A stretch of DNA of 64,000 bases from Pictodentalium vernedei (lineage: Eukaryota > Mollusca > Scaphopoda > Dentaliida > Dentaliidae): NCBI GenBank assembly GCA_031216915.1, contig CM062290.1, positions 387,110,718 to 387,174,717 on the forward strand, written 5' to 3'. Of the stretch, positions 17,901 to 28,443 are shown piece after piece. The position numbers were made by a program, and so were the translations under genes. The first letter of the stretch is position 1, and the number at the start of each line of letters is the position of its first letter. A model generated the notes under the pieces. That model was given only the letters and a program-made list of their open reading frames with translations. It searched no databases and had not been told where the DNA came from.

Positions 17901-19228
17901 CGCCGAAGATATCGGGCAGATTTCCATAGTTTGCCGCACTTGCGGCATTCAAAGGATTTGCAGTATTGGTCTATATCGATGATGTAGCTAAAATGGTTCT
18001 TGTAAACGTTCACATACATGGTATCTTCATACTTTCTGTGAGATCTCTGTACTAATTTGGCAACAATTTGGTCATCATCATTCTTGACAAGTTCATATAC
18101 TTGGATATTTACTTCAAAACATTTCTCCAAGTCAGGTAATTCGGCTAAAGTTACTCCACGGAATTCATTCTTTGGCTTCTGGGTATACTTGTTGTACATG
18201 GCATCTGTTGTATAGTTGAGGTTGTCTGTTATGGAACCACTCCATAAAGCTAAACAGCGGAAAATACACAGGTTGTCTTCATAGGTAAAATGGTGAGCTC
18301 TATCTTTCACCAAAGCATTTACTGCTTTGTTCTGGAGAATGTAGTCAGGAAGATCTTCTGCCATTCCAATTGGGTGGTCTTTCAGCTTGTTCACATAAAA
18401 TGTGACGTTGGTAACTCTCTCCACAAGCCATTTGGCGTTGGGTCGTTTTAATTTGGCCCATTCTAGGATATCTTCTTCCATGACATCATCAAGGAATTCT
18501 TCAAAGTCTTCTTGTCAGCATACAAGTTGTGGAACATCAAGTACCCGGGCGTTGTTTTGTGATGGATGGTAATACTTCAGTTCATTCGTTTCATTGTGTC
18601 GCAGGATAAAACCAAAACTCAGATTAATTTTAAATCTTAGCTGTTGTGGCAGAAATATGGAAGTCATCAATTCATCAGTCATCATCTTCAGGTTCACATC
18701 GTTGATCCGGTAGTTATATTGGTCCTGGACTCTTCTGTTCATCATGTGGCGAGTTCTAATAGAACTCCAGTTATCTTTGTACACGGTCAATATCTCATCT
18801 AGCTCTTCTTCAGACATCATATTCTTTTCAAACTCCATTGGGTCAACATCATAATGGGTGGTCGTCGTGGTCCGTGGTTGTTTAGGTGGTCCTCTCTTCG
18901 GTTCATCAGTCTTCCTTTTCGATGGTACAGGAACTGGTCGGTGGGCAACGCTCTTGTGTCGATTAAAATGGAGTAGTTGGTTGAACTCCTGGCCGCATTC
19001 CATACATGTATATATCTCCAAACATTTCTTCAGGTGTTGATCTAGCTTCTGCTTGGAAGCATAACTCTTGTTGCAGTTGGTACAATCGTGGGTCTTCTTC
19101 TCTCCGGTGGCGTGCTTGGTACGCACATGGCGGTTTCGGTTGCAGCGGTCCGTAAAGGTCTTTCCACACTCTTCACAGGCGTAGACATCAGTTCTGGTAA
19201 CGGCAGTAGCAGCTTCAGACATCTTCAT
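14923..19228 (-). pseudogene. Protein-primed DNA polymerase B with fused zinc-finger and OTU-like N-terminus, broken
   Basis: One gene in three pieces. Piece 1 (19228-18515) has N-terminal C2H2-type fingers (C18/C21/H34/H39; C49/C52/H65/C69; a third near 75-96). It ends at an in-frame TGA (18515-18517), and the same frame continues into piece 2 (to 17246), which has an OTU-like block (EDNLCIFRCLAL, later NHFSYI), another finger, and 3'-5' exonuclease motifs FDFES and GFNSGKYDM. A frameshift around 17246-17290 leads to piece 3 (open from about 17250 to 14923) with polymerase motifs FDANALY, KLLGNSGYGKT and MDTDSAYI. Piece 3 also holds a Vsr-like insertion (FHGCFWHGH ... LIEIWECEW). Polymerases of this class replicate linear genomes with a protein primer. 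The two lesions should abolish full-length product. Confidence 0.92.
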
Positions 19229-19327
19229 AAATTTCTTGCAAAGGCAAAATTGCTATAGAAAACTCTCTAGCGATGTGTTCAGTTCGAAGGATCGAAACAG
19301 AATGACGCGACGTTATTCTTCTCCGGA

Positions 19328-19560
19328 ATTTATTTAGACGTGACGGACGTTTTTGAAAACGTCACGACGTCACAACGTTTTTTCATCTATATTTTCATTC
19401 TCGATGGGTGTTTGTGTTTGTTTCCTATAGGATTATAGGTTAAAGTTGCGAAATTTAGAAAATTAGTATAGAAGTCAATGGGAAAGAAACACAATGGGAA
19501 TCCAGATATCTGATTGGTGGATTAACTTCGCTCTGATTGGTCAGTGTAAAAACATCTTGA
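19328..19560 (-). promoter_or_regulatory. Upstream region of polymerase gene, duplicated at 13290-13545
   Basis: It shares GACGGACGTTTTTGAAAAC and about 150 bp beginning TGTTTGTGTTTGTTTCC with the PC4-like gene promoter. A weak minus-strand TATA-like TAAATAAA lies near 19328-19336. Both copies sit immediately 5' of replication-type genes. Confidence 0.7.
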
Positions 19561-19714
19561 TCCTCTTTAATTTTATTATTTAAAATCATGTAGTTAGGGG
19601 GGTCATTTGAAGAAATTGCTAAATATAGACACTAACAATTAGTTAGGGGGTCAGTTAAGGATGTTACTAAAAATAGAATTTATAAAAATATAGTTCCAAG
19701 TAGAAGCAGAGGAA

Positions 19715-20396
19715 TTCTGGGTAAATTTGTCCTATAGCACTACGTGCTACTCTTAATAAGGAAATAAAACGTCATGGGATCCAAAAAAATGGGAACATTA
19801 CTCCACTTCAAACGAACACACCCCCTCGGTATTACGTGCTACTCTTAATAGGGAAAAAACGTCATGGGATCCAAAAAAAGGGATTCTGGGAGAATTCTAA
19901 TCCAGAACATTACTCCTGTTCAATCGAATGCACCCCCGATACCCTCTCGGTACTATAGCACTACGTGCTAAGCCGATCAATTGGGGAAATAAAGTCAATT
20001 TCGGTGATTTTGGGTGGATTTTGGTGATTTGGGGAGATTGTCGGGTTGTTTGTGGTAATTAGATTTACTCTTCTACAAAGGAACATACCCTCAAAACATA
20101 CCCCGTCTTATTACAGAACAATTGGGTAACATAGCAATCACGTGCTACCATAGAAACCAAGATGGCGGCCTCCAGTATACAAAATGGACGACGGAAACAC
20201 GTATCACCCTAACACGCGCTGCGCATGCGCACTCACACCACGTATCACTATGGAGATGACGTCACAAGATGGCCGCTCACGCGGGTTACCATGACAACAC
20301 AACATGGCGCCACTACGTCACGTGACATGACGTCACTTCCGAGGTCATCCGCCGAGGTCATCCAACTGTTCCCTCAAACGTGCATGACATACTACT
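19715..20396 (-). repeat. Polinton right terminal inverted repeat
   Basis: Inverse copy of 4521-5205. Homology stops at TTCTGGG (19715), where the two arms diverge into unique internal sequence. Confidence 0.97.
20158..20335. promoter_or_regulatory. Cluster of promoter-type motifs in right TIR
   Basis: Mirror of the left cluster: TISU/YY1-type CAAGATGGCGGC at 20158-20169 on the plus strand (reading out of the element), NRF1-type palindrome at 20220-20231, two CRE sites and an E-box further out. Confidence 0.6.
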
Positions 20397-20522
20397 GAGA
20401 TAGTATTGCGTTATCACGAGATAGTATTGCGTTATTACGAGATAGTATTGCTTTAGGGCCTATTACGAGATATTATTGCGTTATAACGAGATAATTATTG
20501 CGTTATAATGATATATTATTGC
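20397..20522. repeat. Minisatellite continuation right of the Polinton
   Basis: Same ATTGCGTTATAACGAGATA-type units as 4085-4520; includes the right GAGATA target duplicate (20397-20402). Confidence 0.9.
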
Positions 20523-21195
20523 CAGGGCCGGCGGAACAGAGGGGGCGACGGGGGCGATCGCCCCTCCTGCCCTCATCCACGGGGGCGAGCGGGGGCGAAA
20601 GTGCCCTAAAACCAAAAGTTTCCATTGTCATTAACTATCGGTATAATAATTTACCCACAATATCTGTAATATGTTGGCAGTGTTGTGTATTTTTTAAAGT
20701 ATTTACAGCTTTCCGTATTTTGTTTGTTTTCCGCGTAACCGGTCATCTGTTTACTATTTTTAGCAAGTGGAATTCAACGTAAAAACCAAAGCTTTATGTG
20801 AGTATTAATGATAGATTATTATTAATACAACGGGTGGGAGGTATAAGCTTTATGTGAGTATTAATGACAGATTATTATTAATACAACGGGTGGGAGGTAT
20901 ATGGACATGGTCTGATTGGTCTCCAAGAAGTGAGTGAACAAACATTCACGGTACGTGTCAGCAGACGACGTCACGGCGAAATTAGAAAACATGGCTACAC
21001 CAGATCAGAAGACAACCATCCTCGATCGATTACAAAATTACGGAAGGCCGAAAATTCCTTAAATAATATATGGTATGCAGTCAGGACTCATCATTGTTGT
21101 TTATTGTTTATTTAGAGTATAATTAAATATGTATATTGCCAACGTGGTACTGATACATACATTGTTCGGTGCTCAACATTAGCGACCCGGTCTTG

Positions 21196-21227
<32 letters not shown>

Positions 21228-21302
21228 GACGCACTCCACGATGCCCTTCTGGAACATTTTCGCCCCCCCCCCCCCTGCCCTTTGATGGTTCCGCCGGCCC
21301 TG
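20523..21302. mobile_element. hAT-type MITE inside the minisatellite
   Basis: 780 bp with 15-bp perfect terminal inverted repeats CAGGGCCGGCGGAAC, followed by GC-rich subterminal sequence with GGGGCGATCGCCCC. It is flanked by ATTATTGC at 20515-20522 and 21303-21310, an 8-bp duplication as in hAT elements; the host repeat itself contains ATTATTGC, so the duplication evidence is softened. No coding capacity. Confidence 0.8.
20789..20900 (+). repeat. 56-bp tandem duplication within the hAT-type MITE
   Basis: Two copies of a unit starting AAGCTTTATGTGAGTATTAA at 20789 and 20845, with one visible difference (GATAG / GACAG). Confidence 0.9.
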
Positions 21303-21345
21303 ATTATTGCGTTATTATGAGATATTATTGCGTTATAACGAGATA
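21303..21345. repeat. Last minisatellite units
   Basis: The 19-21 bp AT-rich units end here and ordinary host sequence begins. Confidence 0.85.
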
Positions 21346-21526
21346 ATTTTATTTATCCAAACACGGTAGAGTCGCGGAATACGCAACGTATCGGCGCTAT
21401 ATGCTATTTAGCCTGTAACTTGTCATTGCCGATCAATAAGATTCATCTCGGAAGCTCATAAACTTTATCCAATTTATTTAATATTTTATAGGGTTTTTAC
21501 GCCTAATACGGCACTTTCGACAGCCA

Positions 21527-21650
21527 AGGTTGCCTCGTGTCGGACAGTTTTACGGATCCATGGAGGAAGTCGGAGTACCCGGAGAGGACCACCGAGCACT
21601 GTCGAGCAACTGTCAGACTCCCCAACATACTAACCCGGCACAATCAGGGT
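21527..21650 (-). repeat. Truncated SINE body
   Basis: Matches 1275-1360 and 3600-3700 (GGAGGAAGTCGGAGTACCC, CGAGCAACTGTCAGACTCC, CACAATCAGGGTTA), and runs directly into Tc1-derived sequence. Confidence 0.75.
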
Positions 21651-22145
21651 TAGGCAGCGCGATCGTTTTGGTGGTGGATCGGTTATTGTGTGGGGGAGGC
21701 ATTACCATGACAAGCAGAACAGCATTACATGCCATCCAAGGGCCATACTTGGCAGTACTACCGGGACGACATGTTAGCAGCTCATGTGGTACCATTTTCG
21801 CGACGTCACGGTTGTCGATTCATTTTCCAAGATGACAATGCAAGAGCACACAGGGCTCGTGTCACTACAGAGTTCCTCCAGGAGCAGAACATTACTACAG
21901 TGCCTTGACCAGCACTAAATACAGACATTTCACCAATCGAGCATATATGGGATATGCTTGACAGGCGCCTACGACAATGCTAATAGCTCCCTACCAATGT
22001 TCAGGAACTCGCTGCTGCACTGCAGGAAGAATGGAATAACATCACTCAAGCTGATATTGGCTGTTTGGTGGGGAGTATGCCACGTCGGATCCGCGCTTGT
22101 CTCCCGAACCGATGAGGATTTACAAGGTATCGAGGTCTTGGACTG
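21650..22145 (+). pseudogene. Tc1-like transposase, decayed C-terminal half
   Basis: Across several frames: a catalytic-core segment near 21665-21760 (GITMTSRTALHAIQGPYL), then FQDDNARAHRARVTTEFL (second catalytic Asp region), then DISPIEHIWDMLDRRLR (catalytic Glu region), then ALQEEWNNITQADIG and SMPRRIRACL. Order and motifs match the DD34E domain of Tc1 transposases. Stops and frameshifts interrupt it, so it is dead. Confidence 0.85.
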
Positions 22146-22726
22146 AATGTGGTAAATTCTCTGACTGACCGTCCATGTCTTCTACAACTCAGTGCGTAGA
22201 AAGTATGCTTGTCAGACACCCAACTGTCGCTGAAATCATTCAACAGATGTCACAGTGCAATGCCTCAACTGCCTTTTTGATGAAAATATAAATGTATTTC
22301 TTCAAATATCCCCTACTTTGTTTTGAATAGTATATTTAACATTAAAATATGTTCGCAACTGAGGGGTGAAAGGGGTCTGCTCCCAACATCTTACGTGTTC
22401 GCCAACGGAAAGCGAATTTCTGTTTCATCTCCTCAGCCAATTTAATCGTATTAGGTACGATTGATCGTTTTGTGGTCACTGAGCCTGGCCGACTGGGCCA
22501 AGAACGGTCGAGTGGAGAGTGGTGAGCGGAACGCGAGAAATTTTAATAATGTCTGACACTGACGAGGTATATATGAAGCCTTGGGCGACACTGCCAGTGC
22601 TTCAGCTGGACTAGAGGGGCCAAGGCAGGCGGGTCGTGGTTGGACTTCACCTAGAGGATAGTGATGCCGGCTTCATGTCGGGGACGTGAAGCCCTGGATT
22701 GAGGACAGGAGTAGTGGATCATGGCC
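22146..22726. other. No recognisable gene
   Basis: Mixed low-similarity sequence; the minus strand may include further retroelement 3' sequence, but no frame can be supported. Confidence 0.4.
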
Positions 22727-23951
22727 GGGATTGAGAAACTGAGTGCACCTATGGCGAGTAGAGTTTGAGGATGGTTTCTCTATCCGTCCCTCAGTTGGTC
22801 CCCTTGAGAGCTTTGAGGAGGCGCATGTGGGCTACTGCTCTGCTGGTTAATTTATGGCAGTAAGGGTTGCGAGTCAGTTTCCTATCAACGGTGATGCCCC
22901 AAAATTGGGCTTCCTCGCAACTCATGATCCTCTTTCCGAATAGTTCCACCGTTACGGGTATTGGCTGTTCACGTTTGTTGGAGTATTCAATAATTTAATC
23001 ATTTGCACCGCGTCTGCGTTTGATTGGTTGAAAGCATACAGCGTGAAAGTCGTCAAAATCGTATAAACCAAATCACGTCATGATTTGGAATGTCTCTACA
23101 AGTTCGCACATCCGATCCAACTTTGAAGACTCTGGAAGCCCCGCCCACTCAATCCAATTGTCACAGTGAGGGCGTGACGGCAGACTGATAGATGGATAAC
23201 AAGCTTGTAAACAAAGATCAATGATCGATTTTTCATCGCCTCCAGTCAGCGAGAATATAATGATAATTTCTCGGGAACCATTGAATTTAATAAAATGTAC
23301 CGAAGTGGGAGACGAATAAAAGATCATACACCCAAACATGATTTTGGGGGAACTTAAAAAAAAATGTTTTTAATGATATTGTTACGTGACTTGCTAAATA
23401 TCTGTCGTCTGCGATCGAAAATCAAAACAACAAACAATTTGACAATGATTGACGTGACCTGTTTGTGGCACACTTTCCTGAGTTAGACTGTTGGCTTTTG
23501 CGAAAATTAAAAGTTTTTCGTTCACGTACACGTAGTTTTTATATTTTAATATTACAGCCGGATTAAATTATAAGAAATAACTGTTGTTTTCCTTCGGTTT
23601 ATGCGATATAAACCGAAAATTTTCAGCACAAGCTTAATCATAACTCGCTACGCGAGTTATGAAGTTTATGCTGAAAATTTTCGGTTTATATCGCATAAAC
23701 CGAAGGAAAACAACACTTATTTCTTAAATAAACTGCGATTATGACACATTTAGTTTTATTCTCCAATTCGAGCACCATTCTTCCCGGTCGCCCAGTGCGC
23801 TCTGCAGTCGATTCGCAATCAGACTCTCTGTGTGACTGGCAGTCCAAATGCCTAGGTCGTTGTCGAATTGAGAGAGCTCGACATAGTTTTCCCTAACCTC
23901 ATGGAGGTCGTTGACGTAAATGATTAAGAGTGGAGACTGAGTGTAGAGCAC
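22727..23951 (-). pseudogene. Jockey/CR1-like reverse transcriptase fragment, split by insertion
   Basis: On the minus strand 23951-23727 encodes an RT segment (LLIIYVNDLHEV ... FDNDLGIWTASHT ... WCSNWRIKLNVS) in which the usual F-A-D-D box reads FDND. The continuation (REQPIPVTVELFG, ITVDRKL, KLTSRAVAHMRLLKALKGTN) lies at about 22985-22760. Sequence between about 22990 and 23726 does not belong to the element and interrupts it. In-frame stops confirm decay. Confidence 0.75.
23568..23726. repeat. Fold-back element (perfect long hairpin)
   Basis: Inverted arms TTATAAGAAATAA...TTTTCAGCA and the reverse, centred on ATAACTCGCTACGCGAGTTAT near 23650. It forms one end of the insertion that splits the Jockey-like fragment. 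Confidence 0.85.
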
Positions 23952-24280
23952 TTAGGAGTCCCGGCCTTGAGCGAAACCTCCCGGAAGATTTCCAGGTTGA
24001 CCCTGACCTTAATTGTCCTGTTTCTCAGGGAGGACGAAATTACGCTCAGGAGCTTATTTGAGAACCCAAATTGGAGGAGTTCGGTGTTTTATTCAGCATG
24101 GCGTTTTGTCCATTTCTTTATTAAGGGGTATGGTGTTTCGTCTGTGTGGGATTTTGTCCGTGTTCTTTTTATGTAGTTTTGTCCGCATGGGGTTTTGTCC
24201 TATAGGGGTTTTGTTCGCGAACCATACGCATGCATTTGTACTCCTTCGTCATCCTGACATTTTCCAAGTAGTTATGTGAA

Positions 24281-24510
24281 ATGGTCACGATGTGTGCTTC
24301 AGACGTCATTTGCGCGAAAGGTTTTACAACCGCATCCTCTACGGCATCGGCAATTCCAGAACTGCAAATGATTTCTGACCAGACAGTGCGCAACCGCCTC
24401 CGTGATGCATGTGTCCGAGCCAGACGTTCTGTCAGAGCTGTGAGTTTGACGCTACAACATCGCCAACGGCGACTTCAACATTCAGACCGTGTTTTATGCC
24501 TTAAAGGATA
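24281..24510 (+). pseudogene. Tc1-like transposase N-terminal fragment
   Basis: MISDQTVRNRLRDACVRARR and LTLQHRQRRLQ match the second helix-turn-helix of Tc1 transposases (S-x-x-T-V-R-N-R-L). It is unlinked to the C-terminal fragment at 21650-22145, which lies upstream in the same orientation, so these are separate relics. Confidence 0.7.
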
Positions 24511-24589
24511 CCCCCGGTGGTTCGGTGGACCTGGATATAAATCGATGGAAGGTGTTCGACATTGTTCATTCATAAAACAAGTTGCCTTT

Positions 24590-27500
24590 ACAAGAACTGT
24601 TTGAATTGTGGGAACAGTATATATATACAGGGAAAGTTATCCACAAACCGAACCCTGGAAGCTGTATCAGCCGACCGAGGTTTTTACCCCTGGTAGGTTC
24701 AACCATGTCGGGCAGGTTGCAAGGTTAGAGGGCAGACGAAAAAAGCACCTGGTCCTCCAGGCTGGGGGTTGGGCGTGGGGCTTACAATCCCATCCCATAA
24801 AAGACAAATCAGTTTCAGAAACTGCAAAGAGCATACAATTATCAACAAGGGATTCAGAAGACTCAGCCAGAACACTGCCACTATGACAGTTTAAGATGAA
24901 AGCCAATCTAGGGAAGTCAGGATCTCGACACGGAGTCTTTTAGGACCCAAATCCACTATCCGGTTAGGAGCATGGAATGTGCGCACTATGTTTGAAACAT
25001 CAAAGACAGCTCAAGTCATCAGTGAGATGAATAGATACAAGATGTACATCTTAGGTGTGAGTGAGAGCAGATGAAATGGTTCAAGACGCAAGGTGACAAG
25101 GGAAGGCTGGATCTTCCTCTATTCTGAGAAGGATGATTCACACACAAGTGGCGTAGCCCTTATTGTATCCAGGAAGTGGCTAGATCCCTCGTGGAATGGG
25201 AACCCATCAGTGACAGATTGCTTAGGGCAAGGTTGGACTCCAAGTGTAGCAAACTTACCATCCTGCAGTGTTATGCCCCTACCAACGAAACAGAGGATGA
25301 GGACAAAGATGATTGGTAGGATCAACTACAACAAGCCATCTCTGAGGTCCCCCCGCATGATGTTCTTCTGATCATGGGTGACCTTAATGCAAAAGCTGGA
25401 AGTGACAACACTGGGATTGAAGAGGCGACAGTGCGACATGGTTGTGGTAACATCAGTAACAATGGTGAAAGGCTTCTGGACTTTTGCATGAATAACTGTT
25501 GTGTGATTGATAGAACAGCCCCCCCCCCCCCCCCCCACAAAGCCATTCACAAACGAACAGGGAGATCCCCGATGGTCAAACTGTTAACAAAATTGACCAC
25601 ATCATGATCAATAGGAAGTGGCGGCGATCCCTTCCCTTCAAGATGTTAAAGTTCATTGTGGGGCAGATCTCACTACCTGGTTATAGCAAAGGTAAAACTC
25701 AAACTCCGTGCTACACCAACCACGTAAAGTATATGACGATAATAAACTTCGTGTTCCTGAGACCAGAAGAGAGATTACCATCGAGTTGAGGAACCGCTTT
25801 AACGCTTTCGAGGACACTAAGGAAGAAGATCAGGACATTGTAGAAAAGAAGAGGGGTAACATCACTCATACACACAGAGAGACAGCCGAAAAAGTACTTT
25901 GCTTCAGAAAGAGGAACAATAAGGAATGGTTGACACCATATACGTGGAGGTCTATCGAAGAGAGACGGGATGTCAAAGACCGACACCTCAGTGTTAAATC
26001 ACCAGGGCTGATCGAGCGAGCAAAAGAAGAGTACAAGATCAGAGACACCCAGTTTAAAAGGGAGTGCTCGGAGGTACAAAGGAACCTTTGTGGAAGATCT
26101 GGCTAGAGAAGCAGAGCACGCTGCAGCCAGGGGAGAATTGAGGAGAGTGTACAAGATCAACAAACAACTATGTGGTCAGAAAAAACAGCAACACCATGTC
26201 AGTCAAAGATAAAGAGGGAAAGTTGATTACAACTGAAAGAGAACTAGCGGCAAGATGGGTTCACCATTTTGAAGACGTGCTGAATCAATCAGAGCCTAAT
26301 GAACCTGCACAACCAGAGCCTTTGGAAGACATGTTAAGCATAGACACCAGTCCGCCTTCCCAAGCTGAAGTAATGGCAGCAAAAAGGACAACGAAGACTG
26401 GTAAAGCAGCAGGAGTAGATTCCACCCAGGCTGAACTGACTTAAAGCAGATATCAACACAACTGCCGCAGTGCTGGCAGACCTCTTCATCAAGATCAGGG
26501 AACATGATGTTATACCCAAGGATTGGAGCAAAGGGTTAATCTGCAAACTGCTGAAGAAAGGTGACCTCAGCAACCGTGACAACTGTCGAGGAATAACCCT
26601 TCTTTCCATTCCCATTAAAGTCATCTGTAGGATTCTCATACAGAGAAATGAAATAGCTGTGGACGAAAAACTAAGACAGGAGCAAGCAGGATTCCGCAAA
26701 GGTAGGGGCTGCATTGATCAAATACTCGTTCTTCAAAACATCATAGAGCAGTGCTTTGAGTGTAATGCTCCCCTGTGCATAAACTTCTTTGACTTCAAAA
26801 AGGCATTTGACACTGTTCACCGTACAAGCCTCTGGAACACCTTGAGAGCCTATGGTATTCCAATTAAAATTGTCAACCTTATTGGGAAGTTCTATGAACA
26901 ATTTGAATGCAGCATCATTCTGAACAACTAAGCAAAGTAGTTTGAAGTCAAATCTGGAGTACGGCAAGGGTGTATCCTGTCTCCTATTTTGTTCCTCATT
27001 ACCATCGACTTGGTGATGCGTCAAACAACATCTGACCGTCCACGAGGAGTGGAACATGTTTGCACAGCTTGAAGACCTTGACTTCGCAGAAGATTTGGCA
27101 GTCATCTCGTCAACAAGAGTACAACTTCAGGGAAAGACTGACAGACTCTCCAACTATGCCAAGAAAACGGGTCCACACATAAACAAGAAGACTGAAGCAA
27201 TGTTCATTAACATGCCACTTGACCCACCTATTACCATCGACGGTGAGAGTTTGGAGAATGTAGAGGAATTCGCCTACCTTGGTAGTCTGATAAGCAGTGA
27301 CAATGGAGCCAAAAATGATATCAAGGCTAGATTTAACAAAGCTAGATGTGCTTTCAGCCGACTACGCAACATCTGGAAGTTGAAACAGTACCGAATGAAA
27401 ACCAAGATCAAGCTTTATATCAGCAACGTTAAGTCAGTACTATTATATGCCTCAGAATGTTGGAGAGTGGTGCAGACTGGCATGAATAAAATCAACGCCT

Positions 27501-28443
27501 TCCGCGACAACTGCCTCAGAAGAATCTGCAACATCTACTGGCCAAACAAGATCTCGCCTCAGAATGTTGGAGAGTGGTGCAGACTGACATGAATAATATC
27601 AACGCCTTCCACAACAACTGACTCAGAAGAATCTGCAACATCTACTGGCCAAACAAGATCTCTAATGACGACCTGTACAAGAAGACTGGCTGTATGAACT
27701 TGTCCCTTGAAATAAAGATGGCTCGGCCCCACCTGAGGATGCTCAGTGAAAGAATTCCGAAAGCTGCACTAAGATGGACCCCAGTTTGGGAAACGAAAGA
27801 GGGGCAGGCCAAAGACCACCTGGTGGAGGACAGCGATGGCAGACCTGGAAAAGATGGGACTTACATGGGGTGAAGCAAGTGAACAAGATCGTGACAAGTG
27901 GAGAAAACATATTCCAGCCATATGTCCCACCGGGGACGAAGTGGATAAGTAAGTAAGCAAGTATCCACAAACTCTTTGCTCAAAGAAATGTGGTAGACTT
28001 TACTCTTCTAATGTGTAATTTTATAGTATAGAATTAGAATTATTTTATTGTATAAATAATGTCTTATTTTATAGAAATATATGTATTAAAGTGCAAAAAC
28101 GGACCCAAAAATCGGGATTTGTGATTAAAATAGATACCTAAACTAAGTTAATTTTCGATTTAAAAAAACCCATTTCTATAACGCATTCATTCTTAGATAG
28201 ATTGGGGCGAATAAACTCTTTCAAAATGATAAAAGGGTTATACAAATATCTTTTATCGAAAATCAGCCCAGTTTCATTATCTAATTTAATTATAAATCTC
28301 TATTTGACAGGTCCGGCAGCTGAACTTTTAAGGTTAATGTAACTGCACTTTTTATGTCTCTTTAGAAATGTATAAAAATGTTATAAAAATGATGTATGTT
28401 TATTTTTTATTGACATGTACTTATCTATTTGTTTTAATAAAGT
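24590..28443 (+). pseudogene. Non-LTR retrotransposon, copy 1 (CFDP2-like endonuclease + RT)
   Basis: The 5' end is defined by comparison with copy 3 (homology begins ACAAGAACTGTTTGAATTG). Endonuclease motifs: IRLGAWNVRTMF, LQCYAPTN and LLIMGDLNAKAGS. The reverse transcriptase contains KKGDLSNRDNCRGITLLS, QAGFRKGRGCIDQI and FFDFKKAFDTVHR; the F-A-D-D box reads FAEDLAVISS (27085). The C-terminus has ASECWRVVQT and a TWGE...DKWR-type tail. Multiple stops, a C homopolymer (25520-25537) and a 107-bp internal duplication (27451 and 27558) break it. Clade: RTE- or Nimb-like, undecided. It ends TTTTAATAAAG without a poly(A) tail. Confidence 0.9.

Larger units (their letters stand above)
4521..20396 (-). 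mobile_element. Polinton / Maverick element, complete ends
   Basis: The element is 15,876 bp long. It starts AGTAGTATGTCATGC and ends GCATGACATACTACT, with a 6-bp target duplication GAGATA at 4515-4520 and 20397-20402. The 6-bp duplication, AG...CT ends, long inverted repeats, 15-20 kb size and gene set (PolB, retroviral-type integrase, A32-like ATPase, adenain-like protease, two capsid proteins) define a Polinton. Related elements have been described as adintoviruses. All recognised genes lie on the minus strand. Two genes are broken (polymerase, integrase); the capsid, ATPase and protease frames are open. High similarity of the terminal repeats indicates a fairly young insertion. Confidence 0.97.

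Noticed and set aside
14923..19228. Programmed readthrough and frameshifting in the polymerase gene
   Set aside because: No slippery heptamer or downstream structure is evident at the shift, and two independent lesions are better explained by decay.
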